NCBI GenBank assembly: GCA_023150935.1
Contig: JAKLJW010000020.1
Coordinates: forward strand, 28,677-92,676
DNA length: 64,000 bases
Reading direction: 5' to 3'
Origin: Candidatus Binatia bacterium
GTDB taxonomy: Bacteria; Desulfobacterota; Binatia; HRBIN30
The position numbers were made by a program, and so were the translations under genes. This document shows positions 37,146 through 45,300 of this stretch, piece by piece. The number at the start of each line of letters is the position of its first letter. Within the stretch, counting starts at the first letter, position 1. The notes below the pieces were generated by a model. That model was not told where the DNA came from, did no database searches, and saw only the letters and a list, made by a program, of their open reading frames with translations.

Positions 37146-37793
37146 ATGGAGCTGCCGTCCGTCATACCGATCTTTCCATTGCCAAGCGTGGTGCTGTTCC
37201 CGGGTGTGCCGTTGCCCCTGCACATATTCGAGCCGCGCTATCGGGATATGGTGCGAGACGCTGCCGCGGGCCACGAAATCATCGGCATGACCATGCTGCG
37301 CGGGGACTGGCAGAAGGACTACGACGGCAACCCGGAGGTTTTCGGCACCGGCTGCGCGGGTAAGCTGGTGAACGTCGAGGCGCTGCCGGATGGGCGGTAC
37401 AACATCGTCCTGCTCGGGCTGCGGGAGTTCGAGATTCGCCGCGACGTCTTCGAACGGACGTATCGGCAGGCGGAGGTTGCCTGGCGGGCCGTGGGTCGTG
37501 GGGCACTGGCCGAGGCGGACCGCGCGCGCTTGATCGACCTGCTCAGTCGCTTCCTGCGCGAGGAACCGCAGAGCCCCGCGCACCGCCTCTTGCGGGATCC
37601 CTCGCTGACGGACGACCTGCTGGTCAATTTCTTCGCCTATGCTCTGGACATCGACCCGCTCGAGAAGCAGGGGCTTTTGCAAGCTGGCACCCTGATCGAG
37701 CGAGGCCGCCGCCTTGCCGAGAATATCGAGTTCCATATCGAGGCGGCACGTCTCGCGCCGGTACGGCGCTCCGGTCCCGACCGGTGCCATTGA
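37146..37793 (+). CDS. LON substrate-binding-domain protein (peptidase domain absent)
   Basis: A 215-residue protein consisting of the N-terminal Lon substrate-binding domain only (IPIFPLPSVVLFPGVPLPLHIFEPRYRDM, GTGCAGKLVNVEALPDGRYNIVL) plus a helical extension; the ATPase and protease parts are missing, as is normal for this stand-alone family. It may bind unfolded protein; function not established. ATG 37146 is chosen over the GTG three codons upstream. Confidence 0.9.
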   Translation: MELPSVIPIFPLPSVVLFPGVPLPLHIFEPRYRDMVRDAAAGHEIIGMTMLRGDWQKDYDGNPEVFGTGCAGKLVNVEALPDGRYNIVLLGLREFEIRRDVFERTYRQAEVAWRAVGRGALAEADRARLIDLLSRFLREEPQSPAHRLLRDPSLTDDLLVNFFAYALDIDPLEKQGLLQAGTLIERGRRLAENIEFHIEAARLAPVRRSGPDRCH

Positions 37794-37858
37794 CCGCGCG
37801 CGGGGGGCTGGAGCCGGGTGCCGGCCGGCCCCGAGAAGTCTGAAAAGGGAACCCAACC

Positions 37859-39040
37859 ATGGCCAAGACATTTCAAGACATGCTGGATGCGGCCCGCCGC
37901 GACGTACCCGAATGGAGCATCGAGCAGGTGAGAGAGGCGCTCGCCAACGGTGGCGGCTACGTGATCCTCGACGTGCGTGAGAGAGAGGAGTACCGCGAGG
38001 GGCATCTCGATGGTGCGTTGTCGTTGCCGCGTGGCTTTCTGGAAATGCGAGCCGACCAGATCCTTACCGACAAGTCGGTGCCGATCATAGCGTATTGCGC
38101 GGCCGGTGTACGCTCGCTGCTGGCCGCGCGCGTACTCAAGGAGATGGGGTACGGCAACGTCGTCTCGATGACTGGCGGGTACGCGGCCTGGAAGAACGCG
38201 GGCTATCCGTGGAAGCAGGATCGCCAGTTCTCGGCCGAGCAGCTCACCCGCTACAGCCGCCACTTCCTGCTTCCCGAAGTTGGCGAGGCAGGCCAGGCGA
38301 AGCTGCTCGATGCGCGGATTCTGCTCGTGGGCGCGGGCGGCCTCGGGTCGCCGACCGCGTTCTACCTCGCCGCGGCGGGGATCGGGACGATCGGTATCGT
38401 GGATCACGACATTGTCGACATGAGCAACTTGCAGAGGCAGATCCTGCACACTGCCGAGCGTGTCGGCATGCCGAAGGTCGATTCGGCGCGCGAAGCGCTG
38501 CAGGCGCTCAACCCTGACGTCAACGTCGTCGGATATCGCGAGCGGCTCGACTCCCACAACATCATGCGGATCATTGCCGACTACGACATAGTCGTCGACG
38601 GTTGCGACAACTTTCCCACCCGCTATCTCGTCAACGACGCGTGCGTGCTGGCGGGTAAGCCAAACGTGCACGGAAGCATTTTCCAGTTCGAGGGGCAGGC
38701 GTCGGTGTTCTATCCCGGCAAGGGGCCCTGCTATCGCTGCCTGTTCCCGGAACCGCCGCCTCCGGGCGCCGCGCCGAGCTGTGCCGAGGCGGGTGTTCTC
38801 GGCGTGTTGCCTGGACTGGTGGGTTGTGTGCAGGCCCTCGAGACGGTCAAACTCGTGCTCGGTGCCGGCCGGCCGCTGATTGGCCGCATGGTGTACTTCG
38901 ACACGCTGAGCATGGAAGTGCGCATTCACAAACTGCGCAAGGACCCCGACTGCCCTATTTGCGGTGACCGTCCGACGATCACCGGGCTAATTGACTACGA
39001 GGAGTTTTGCGGCTTGAGAGCGGCAGGCGGCTCGTCGTGA
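37859..39040 (+). CDS. moeB: Rhodanese-MoeB/ThiF fusion (E1-like adenylyltransferase with N-terminal rhodanese domain)
   Basis: 393 residues. Residues 20-120 form a rhodanese domain with the active Cys80 in CAAGVRS; 128-393 is a MoeB/ThiF E1-like enzyme with nucleotide loop GAGGLGS (near 158), the Arg-finger region SNLQRQ, the VDGCDNFPTRY segment and a zinc site from CYRC and CPIC. Such enzymes adenylate the C terminus of MoaD or ThiS-like carriers and the rhodanese supplies sulfur. Most fusions carry the rhodanese at the C terminus; here it is first. The stop overlaps the MFS gene start. Confidence 0.94.
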   Translation: MAKTFQDMLDAARRDVPEWSIEQVREALANGGGYVILDVREREEYREGHLDGALSLPRGFLEMRADQILTDKSVPIIAYCAAGVRSLLAARVLKEMGYGNVVSMTGGYAAWKNAGYPWKQDRQFSAEQLTRYSRHFLLPEVGEAGQAKLLDARILLVGAGGLGSPTAFYLAAAGIGTIGIVDHDIVDMSNLQRQILHTAERVGMPKVDSAREALQALNPDVNVVGYRERLDSHNIMRIIADYDIVVDGCDNFPTRYLVNDACVLAGKPNVHGSIFQFEGQASVFYPGKGPCYRCLFPEPPPPGAAPSCAEAGVLGVLPGLVGCVQALETVKLVLGAGRPLIGRMVYFDTLSMEVRIHKLRKDPDCPICGDRPTITGLIDYEEFCGLRAAGGSS

Positions 39041-40305
39041 GTGCCGATGGTGCTGCCGCCACCGGCGAGTCGGCGGGAACCGGCCGCCGGCGGCTGGAAC
39101 CGTGGCGGCGCAATCTGTACCTGCTGTGGGGGATCCTGTTCGCCGCATTTATCGGTCTGTCGCTCATCCTGCCCTTCGTGCCGCTGTATGTGCGTACGCT
39201 CGGGGTCACTGATTCCGGGGAGGTCGTGAGATGGAGCGGGTTGTTGTTGTCCGGCCCGTTCATGGTGTCGTTTCTGGTGACGCCGCTGTGGGGTGCGCTC
39301 GGAGACCGTTACGGCCAGAAGATGATGGTGGTGCGCGCCCTGGCGGGCAGCGCGGTGGCGTATCTCGGTATGGCGCTGGCCATGTCGGTGGCCGGTTTGT
39401 TCGTGTGGCGGCTGGCGCTCGGGGCGGTGTCGGGGTTTTTGGCCGCCGGAATGGCGCTCGTATCGGTGACGGCTCCGGACGAAGAACGAGGCTATGCGCT
39501 CGGTCTGATGCAATCGGTGATCCCGGCGGCTGGTCTGGTGGGGCCGGTTTTCGGCGGCGTCCTTGCCGATTTGATCGGCTACCGGGCCATCTTCGGGTTG
39601 GTGGCCGCGGTGTGTCTGCTTGGCGGCGTCCTGGCCGCGCTGTTTCTAACTGAACCGCGCAGCAGCGTGCACGTCGGCCAGCGGGTTAGCGTGGGGCGGA
39701 ACCTGCAAACGGCGTGGCGGCACCACGGTTTGCGCGGGGCGTTGCTCGCGATCGTCGTGTCGCAGAGCCTGACGACGACGTTGCAACCGATCTTTGTGTT
39801 ACTGGTGGAGGACCTCGGCGTTGAGGCGAAGCTATTGTCGACTTCCACCGGCGCGCTGTTCGCCGCCACCGGCCTGACCGCCCTTGTCGCAGGGCCGTGG
39901 TGGGGCCGGCGCGGCGACCGGATCGGTTACGGCCGCGCGGTGAGGGTGGCGCTCGTGGGGGCCGCACTGGCGATGGCGGCGCAGGGTGCGACCACTCACG
40001 TCTGGCAACTGGCGGGCTTGCGGCTGGTTTACGGGGCCTTCGTCGCCGGCATCTTGCCGGCCTTGTTCGGATTCGTGACCGCCGTTAGTCCGCCCGAGCA
40101 CCGGGGCGGGGTGATGGGGCTCTGTTCGAGCGCGACGATGCTGGGCAATCTGCTCGGACCACTGGCGGGCGGTTACGTCGCGTCGCAGACCGGTGTGCGC
40201 AGCGTGTTTGTCGTATCGGCGGTGCTGTTGTTGGGCGTGACGCTGCTGGCGAGGGCGCGGCAGAGCGCGCCTGCAGCCAGTCGCCCGCCGGGAGGGCATG
40301 CCTGA
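39037..40305 (+). CDS. Major facilitator superfamily exporter (MdtG-like)
   Basis: A 422-residue inner-membrane transporter with 12 membrane segments. The motif-A loop between helices 2 and 3 is GALGDRYGQKMM, and the second half has its equivalent PWWGRRGDRIGYG. Overall similarity is to small drug-efflux MFS proteins such as MdtG/TetA; the substrate is unknown. The start is taken as the GTG at 39037, overlapping the moeB stop by 4 bases; in-frame TTG and ATG codons upstream lie inside moeB. Confidence 0.9.
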   Translation: MSADGAAATGESAGTGRRRLEPWRRNLYLLWGILFAAFIGLSLILPFVPLYVRTLGVTDSGEVVRWSGLLLSGPFMVSFLVTPLWGALGDRYGQKMMVVRALAGSAVAYLGMALAMSVAGLFVWRLALGAVSGFLAAGMALVSVTAPDEERGYALGLMQSVIPAAGLVGPVFGGVLADLIGYRAIFGLVAAVCLLGGVLAALFLTEPRSSVHVGQRVSVGRNLQTAWRHHGLRGALLAIVVSQSLTTTLQPIFVLLVEDLGVEAKLLSTSTGALFAATGLTALVAGPWWGRRGDRIGYGRAVRVALVGAALAMAAQGATTHVWQLAGLRLVYGAFVAGILPALFGFVTAVSPPEHRGGVMGLCSSATMLGNLLGPLAGGYVASQTGVRSVFVVSAVLLLGVTLLARARQSAPAASRPPGGHA

Positions 40306-40465
40306 GGGACGTTTGCCCGACTCGCTCATGGAACCTCGCCGCTGCGCCTCGCCGATCGGGGTGTCGACAGGTGGACCTCTCCGAGGGGACGATCTCGCCG
40401 GAGAAAGAGGCCGCTAATTGCGACATCGCCCTTGCGTGCGCCGATAATGCCGCCAAGCGGGAAGG

Positions 40466-41599
40466 TCAGCTACTTGCTCGTGAGTCACTGCAACCGAGCA
40501 ATTGATCGCGCAGACTGGCGTCGATAGGGCGATCGCCCAGCCAGATGCGGAAGTATGCGGCCGCGAAGTCCGCACCTTCCACTACACCGATCGGATCGCC
40601 GTTCAGCGCCAGTTCGGTCCCGACTCCGGGAACGTAGGTGAGCGAGTAACGGTCGCCGGGCTTGACGTCACGGTACCAGCTATTTATGGTGTCGAGACGC
40701 GGCCGCAGCTTGGCCAGCGTTTCCGCATCCACGTTCTGCGCGAGAATCTGGTCGCCGGCCTTGCCGAAATCCGCGGCGCCGATACCCCAGAAGTAGCTCA
40801 ACTCGAGGCGTTTCGGGATGTCCCTGAGGACCTCCTCGGGAGCAGTCCGTTCGTCCACGTACAGCGCGGCGACGTATGCTTTGATGAACCGCTTATATCG
40901 CAGGAGCCCCACACAACTGAGTTGCATGTTCACGTCCGCCGCGCGCACCTGCGGAGCGAAGCGCACCCCTTCGATTTCCGTTGCAGCCCCGGCCGGCGCC
41001 ACCAGTGCCGCGATGAGCATCGCGCTCATCACGCCGCCGGCGGCACCGTGCACGGGAACCCGTGCGCGTCTCGCGGCAACCATGCCGCGCGGCCTACACA
41101 GCGCATGGCGCATGAGAAGCAGTGCCGGCATCGCGATTGCCCATACTATGGCGATTCCAATAACGCTTACCAGGGAATTCTCCGACAGTTCAATCGCCCC
41201 AAGCCGGGCGCCCGCCACATAGCTGGCCGGACCAAAGGCCGCACCAAGCCCGGCGGCCAGACCATAGCGGCCGCCCAGCCACGACATCGAGCTGTTCAGG
41301 GTAGTCGCAAACAGCATCCAGAGCGCCACCATCCAGGGCGGGGACAGCCACGGTTTCACACTGGTGCCCGCAAAAGAGTAAAGACCCGAAGACGCTTGCA
41401 GCGTATCGATCGCGAAGCCGAACAGCCCCGCCACCAGGATGAGCCTCGCCTCCTGTGTCAGCTTCGCAGTGCCCGCCAAATGCACCAGCAGGAACACTGC
41501 CACCACTGCCGGACCGAGCCACAATTGCCCTCGTGCCGCGCCACCGACACAAGCGAACCACCCCGCGTAGAACATGACGAAATTCAGCCAGCGACTCAT
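40466..41599 (-). CDS. Fusion: DUF2878 membrane domain plus chalcone-isomerase-like domain
   Basis: 377 residues. The first 165 or so contain five to six membrane helices and match DUF2878 (LNFVMFYAGWFACV, FGFAIDTLQASSGLYSF). A further hydrophobic segment (about 185-205) leads, after APAGAATEIEGVRFAPQV, into a periplasmic chalcone-isomerase-like domain (205-370: LRYKRFIKAYVAALYV, PKRLELSYFWGI, YVPGVGTELALNGDPIG). In other bacteria these are usually separate neighbours. The bacterial CHI-like proteins probably bind fatty acids rather than flavonoids. ATG 41599 has GGGAGG seven bases upstream. It diverges from the lipocalin gene. Confidence 0.88.
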   Translation of the reverse strand: MSRWLNFVMFYAGWFACVGGAARGQLWLGPAVVAVFLLVHLAGTAKLTQEARLILVAGLFGFAIDTLQASSGLYSFAGTSVKPWLSPPWMVALWMLFATTLNSSMSWLGGRYGLAAGLGAAFGPASYVAGARLGAIELSENSLVSVIGIAIVWAIAMPALLLMRHALCRPRGMVAARRARVPVHGAAGGVMSAMLIAALVAPAGAATEIEGVRFAPQVRAADVNMQLSCVGLLRYKRFIKAYVAALYVDERTAPEEVLRDIPKRLELSYFWGIGAADFGKAGDQILAQNVDAETLAKLRPRLDTINSWYRDVKPGDRYSLTYVPGVGTELALNGDPIGVVEGADFAAAYFRIWLGDRPIDASLRDQLLGCSDSRASS

Positions 41600-41648
41600 C
41601 TCTAACCTCCCATGGAAGCTTCCGGACTTCGATCTCCAATGGCTTCCA

Positions 41649-41724
41649 TCAATATCGTGCGAAAGAGGGCGTGTCAACAGATGCCCTGACAGAAGTTGAC
41701 AAGCGCTTCGAGGGGCGATATGGA
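41649..41724. promoter_or_regulatory. Divergent promoters sharing a palindromic operator
   Basis: TGTCAAC (41672-41678) and GTTGACA (41695-41701) form an inverted repeat with a 16-base spacer. Each half contains a perfect -35 box TTGACA, one reading left toward the DUF2878-CHI gene (possible -10 TATTGA, complement of 41649-41654) and one reading right toward the lipocalin gene (possible -10 TATGGA, 41719-41724); both have 17-base spacers. A regulator bound here would cover both promoters. Confidence 0.5.
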
Positions 41725-41825
41725 CCAGTTGAGGATGGTGTCGGTGGAAAACGAACGTGTGACCCTCGGCGAGCTTGGAATGCGGGGGGCAGAACGGCAG
41801 GCGCTGTGCCTGCGAGAGGAGCCGG

Positions 41826-42386
41826 ATGAAACTAAACCTTGGTATCTTGGCCGCAGTGCTCGGCAGCATGGTAGTGGCAAGTTGTGCGACCGCGCGACGT
41901 CCGCCAATTCGCACGGTGCCTTACGTCGACCTCCCACGTTTCATGGGCGACTGGTACGTGATCGCCAACATACCCACCTTCGTGGAGACGGACGCCTTTA
42001 ACGCGGTAGAGTCTTATCGGCTCGACGACGACGGTACGATTGCGACGACGTTCACTTACCGCAAGGGCGCTTTCGACGGGGAAATCAAACGCTATCGTCC
42101 GCAAGGGTTCGTGCTGGATCGGCAGAGCAATGCGGTGTGGGGGATGCAGTTTGTCTGGCCGTTCAAGGGCGACTTCCGCATTGTCTATCTGAACGACGAC
42201 TATACCCAGACCGTCATCGGAAGAGAGAAGCGCGACTACGTGTGGATAATGGCACGGCAGCCGACTATTCCAGAGGCAGACTACCGGCGTATTCTGGAGT
42301 TCCTCGCGCGCGAAGGGTACGAAACGGCCGAGATTCGCATGGTCCCGCAGCGCTGGGATAGCGCCGCAACGGCGGCAGGCCGATGA
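41826..42386 (+). CDS. blc: Outer-membrane lipoprotein lipocalin Blc
   Basis: 186 residues. A lipobox VVAS-Cys20 ends the signal peptide, so the mature protein is lipid-anchored; the following residues (ATA) do not include an Asp at +2, consistent with outer-membrane sorting. The lipocalin signature GDWYVIANIPTF (about 41-52) and the second conserved motif NDDYTQTVIG are present. Blc proteins bind lysophospholipids or fatty acids and are induced by envelope stress. Shine-Dalgarno GAGAGGAG. The gene leads a run that continues with an acyltransferase and a CarH-like regulator. Confidence 0.94.
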   Translation: MKLNLGILAAVLGSMVVASCATARRPPIRTVPYVDLPRFMGDWYVIANIPTFVETDAFNAVESYRLDDDGTIATTFTYRKGAFDGEIKRYRPQGFVLDRQSNAVWGMQFVWPFKGDFRIVYLNDDYTQTVIGREKRDYVWIMARQPTIPEADYRRILEFLAREGYETAEIRMVPQRWDSAATAAGR

Positions 42387-42465
42387 CCTGCAGCGCAATT
42401 GCGCCCCGCTCGGGCAGACAGGCAAGCGATCCGCGGCGACGTTTGCGTGCGGCGGGTAAGCGAGG

Positions 42466-43575
42466 ATGACCACCCCGTTGACGGTTGCAGAGAGTTGGAG
42501 GGCACGGTGGACCCGGCGCGCGGTCACGGTGCCGTTGTATCTCGGTTTGGCGTGCATGAGCGTGGCGTTGCTGCCGCTGACGTTGCTTCTCGCCCTGCTG
42601 ATCGACGCCGCCAGACGGAATCGTCACCTGGTTACCCTGCGCTGCGTGCTGGGATTGACGCTCTATCTCGTTTGCGAGGCTGTCGGCATCGCGGCGAGCT
42701 TCCTGGTATGGGTGGCGGACCGCCTCTGGCCCGGCGGCGGTATCGATCGCAGCGAAGCTTGGAACCTGCGCTTACAACACCTGTGGGCGAGTACGCTGCT
42801 GGGAGGTGCGACCCGCCTGTTCGGCATGCGCCTGGTCGTCACCGGCCGCGAGGTGGTGCGCCGCGGACCGCTGTTCTTGTTGAGCCGGCACGCCAGCACG
42901 CTCGATACACTGCTGCCCGCGGTGTTCGTGTCGCACCCTTACAAGATGCGGCTGGGGCACGTGATGAAGCGAGAGCTGTTGTGGGATCCGTGTCTCGATA
43001 TTGTCGGACAACGCACTCGCAACGCCTTCATCCGGCGCGGCTCCGGTAATCGCGAGAGGGAGGTGGCACTGCTGCGCGGACTCGCGGCGGCAGCGGTCGA
43101 GCGCGACGGGGTATTGCTCTTTCCGGAGGGGACCCGCTTTACGCCGGCGAAGCGCGAGCGTGCACTGGCCCATCTGGCCAGTACGCAGCAGTCTGCGCGG
43201 TGGGCAAGTGCGCAACGTCTACAGCACGTTCTGCCGCCTCACCGCGCGGGCGTGCTGGCGCTCCTGGAAACCCGTCCGGACATCGACGTCGTGTTCCTCG
43301 CGCATGCCGGTTTCGAGGGCACCGCCAATCTGAACGATATTTGGAGTGGAAAGCTGATTGGTCGCACTGTGACGCTGTGTTTCTGGCGCGTGCCCGCTGC
43401 GGACATCCCGCGCACTACGGAGGGCCGCACCGAGTGGCTCGACAGTCAGTGGGGGGCGGTCGATGCCTGGGTGACGGCCCACGCCAAACCGCAACCGTCT
43501 GCGATCGGAACCCCAACGCGTGCCGATTCTCTTGCCCCGGCGTCGGCCGATACGGGGTGTGATGACAGGACTTGA
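42466..43575 (+). CDS. Membrane-bound lysophospholipid acyltransferase (PlsC-like)
   Basis: A 369-residue LPLAT-family enzyme. Two membrane helices (about 22-46 and 58-84), then the catalytic HX4D motif His142/Asp147 (RHASTLDT) and the acceptor-binding FPEGTR (near 200). It should acylate a lyso-lipid at the inner membrane; the long N-terminal membrane part and the C-terminal Pro/Ala tail differ from short PlsC, so it is probably an accessory, perhaps remodelling, acyltransferase. Beside a lysolipid-binding lipocalin this makes functional sense. Confidence 0.9.
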   Translation: MTTPLTVAESWRARWTRRAVTVPLYLGLACMSVALLPLTLLLALLIDAARRNRHLVTLRCVLGLTLYLVCEAVGIAASFLVWVADRLWPGGGIDRSEAWNLRLQHLWASTLLGGATRLFGMRLVVTGREVVRRGPLFLLSRHASTLDTLLPAVFVSHPYKMRLGHVMKRELLWDPCLDIVGQRTRNAFIRRGSGNREREVALLRGLAAAAVERDGVLLFPEGTRFTPAKRERALAHLASTQQSARWASAQRLQHVLPPHRAGVLALLETRPDIDVVFLAHAGFEGTANLNDIWSGKLIGRTVTLCFWRVPAADIPRTTEGRTEWLDSQWGAVDAWVTAHAKPQPSAIGTPTRADSLAPASADTGCDDRT

Positions 43576-43580
43576 GCGTT

Positions 43581-44609
43581 ATGGGCGGTAGATCGAAAGA
43601 CTCACCGAGGGGGCGCGGCGTGGCGCGGGAAGCTGCCGGGCCGGCGAATCGCGTTGCGGTCCACGATGCCTTTCCGTTGCGGACGGTGGCGGCGATGACG
43701 GGACTGACTCCGGACATCATTCGCGCCTGGGAGAAGCGTTACGCGGTGGTGAGTCCGGTTCGTGGGGCGCGCGGTGCGCGCCTTTATTCCGCCGACGACA
43801 TCGCACACCTGCGGCTGCTCGCCCGCGTGGTGCGCGCCGGCCGGGCGATCGGCGATGTCGCCGTGTTGAGCCGTGGCGAGATCGAAAGGTTGGCAGTGCC
43901 TCCGACGAGCGGCGAGCATGGCGTGGAGGCCCGGGCGACGCCCCTGCCGAGAGATGAGTTCGTCGACCGGGTGATGGAGCGGCTGGAGCGCTTCGACCAC
44001 GCCGCTGTGGCCCGCTTGCTCGGCGATGCGGTTGTCGGTCTGGGCATGCGGCGCTTCGTCTACGAGGTTGTGCTGCCGTTGGTCCGCAGGGTCGGTATCT
44101 GTTGGGCCGACGGCACGACTTCGATCGCACAGGAGCACCTGCTCACCGGTATGTTGCGTAACCTCCTTGCCGGCTTGATTCAGGGCCGAGCGGTCCATGG
44201 CACCCCGATCGTACTGGCCACGCCGGCCGGCGAACGACATGAGATCGGTTTGCTGTTGGTGGCTTTGCTGGCGCAGGACGCGGGATTGAACGTGGTTTAT
44301 CTGGGCGCCGATCTGCCGGCGGTGGACGTTGTGACCGCTGTGAAACGTGTGCGCGCGCGCGTGCTGGGGCTCAGTCTGATAACGCCCGAGAACCGTGCCC
44401 GCGCGATCGGGGAGATCGCCCAAATTCAGGCGGCATTGCCGGATCGAGTCGAACTATGGTTGGGCGGTGCTGACGCTCCCGCGGTAGCTGCGGGAGTCAA
44501 GCCCGGTCGTGGCCTGGTGCTGGACTGCCTGGCGACGACGGAAACCGAGATGACACGCGTTGCGCTGGCGCCGCCCGCCATGGCGGGGCCGAGGGAGGAA
44601 GAACCGTGA
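43581..44609 (+). CDS. MerR-family, B12-binding transcriptional regulator (CarH/LitR-like photoreceptor)
   Basis: 342 residues: MerR winged helix (about 28-95: PLRTVAAMTGLTPDIIRAWEKRY), a helical B12-cap domain with Trp175...Glu185-His186 (CWADGTTSIAQEH), and a Rossmann cobalamin domain with ExHxxG (Glu218-Arg-His220-Glu-Ile-Gly223). The Trp-to-Glu-His spacing and the His ligand position match Thermus CarH, where adenosylcobalamin holds a repressor tetramer that light breaks apart. It likely represses its own cluster in the dark. ATG 43581 is preferred; a TTG three codons earlier overlaps the acyltransferase stop. The stop overlaps the next gene by 4 bases. Confidence 0.92.
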   Translation: MGGRSKDSPRGRGVAREAAGPANRVAVHDAFPLRTVAAMTGLTPDIIRAWEKRYAVVSPVRGARGARLYSADDIAHLRLLARVVRAGRAIGDVAVLSRGEIERLAVPPTSGEHGVEARATPLPRDEFVDRVMERLERFDHAAVARLLGDAVVGLGMRRFVYEVVLPLVRRVGICWADGTTSIAQEHLLTGMLRNLLAGLIQGRAVHGTPIVLATPAGERHEIGLLLVALLAQDAGLNVVYLGADLPAVDVVTAVKRVRARVLGLSLITPENRARAIGEIAQIQAALPDRVELWLGGADAPAVAAGVKPGRGLVLDCLATTETEMTRVALAPPAMAGPREEEP

Positions 44610-45187
44610 ACGCAGCCGACAGGTTGGAGAATATCGGCGTCCTCGACCCCGAGGGACGGCAGGTGCGCCTCGGGGATCTGTGGGCCAAGAAGACCGTGGT
44701 GCTCGCCTTCATCCGCCATTTCGGATGAATCTTCTGCCGCCAGCAGGTTGCGCAGTTGCGCGACGCACTCGCAGAGATCCGTGGCCGTGGGGCCGAGTTG
44801 ATCGTGGTCGGTAACGGGCGGCCGGAGCATGCCGCCGACTTCAGGGACCGGGAGCAAGTGACGTCCCCGCTCTTCGTCGATCCGGAGTTGCACGCCTACG
44901 CCGCCGCAGGTCTCAGGCGTGGTTTGCGCAGTTCCCTCGGTCCAGGTGTGCTTCTCCGCGGACTGCAAGCGTTTCGCGAAGGCAAGCGCCAGGGCGCGAC
45001 GCGCGGCGACCCGTGGCAGCAGGGGGGCGTATTTGTCATCGCCCCGGGTAACCGGGTCGAGTTCGCGTACGTCAGCGCCGAGGCGGGAGATCACCCGTCG
45101 TCTGCGGCAGTTCTTGCCGCACTCGACCGGGTGGCCGGGCGGGGCGCCCGACGGCGGGGCGGGAGTGCGCCGAGAACTGTCGAGTAA
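44606..45187 (+). CDS. Probable selenoprotein: peroxiredoxin-like AhpC/TSA (PRXL2-type) protein with in-frame TGA as Sec
   Basis: Reading through TGA at 44726-44728 gives one 193-residue protein that matches the AhpC-TSA_2/PRXL2 family from end to end: VRLGDLWAKKTVVLAFIRHFG before the TGA and IFCRQQVAQLRD after it. The TGA sits exactly where relatives have the first Cys of the CxxC redox motif, giving Sec41-x-x-Cys44. Downstream, FVDPELHAYAAAGL, GDPWQQGGVFVIAPG and GDHP are typical. GTG 44606 has GGGAGGAAG upstream and overlaps the CarH stop (GTGA). A SECIS-like hairpin follows the TGA. No SelA/B/C/D gene is in the window. A pseudogene is the alternative, but no other lesion is seen. Confidence 0.87.
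44726..44755 (+). promoter_or_regulatory. Sec codon and bacterial SECIS-like hairpin
   Basis: After TGA (44726-44728), CTG-C-CGC (44734-44740) pairs with GCGCAG (44750-44755) in a six-pair stem with one bulged C, leaving the 9-base loop CAGCAGGTT. The loop GGT begins 18 bases after the TGA; in E. coli fdhF the loop GGU begins 19 bases after. This is the right place and form for SelB recognition, although the hairpin is short and was folded by eye. Confidence 0.6.
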
Positions 45188-45300
45188 ATAGAAGCGCAAG
45201 TACATTCGGCCGGATTACAAGGGCTCGGGACTTGCCCCGGGCGCGATTATCGCGCAGGCTCTCGCGGCAACTCGCAGGGGGGGAGGAGAGACCGCCGCCG

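Noticed and set aside
44756..45187. Start of a truncated peroxiredoxin-like gene at ATG 44756
   Set aside because: This start would remove the whole redox motif and the first two strands, and has no ribosome site. Reading through the TGA restores a complete family match.
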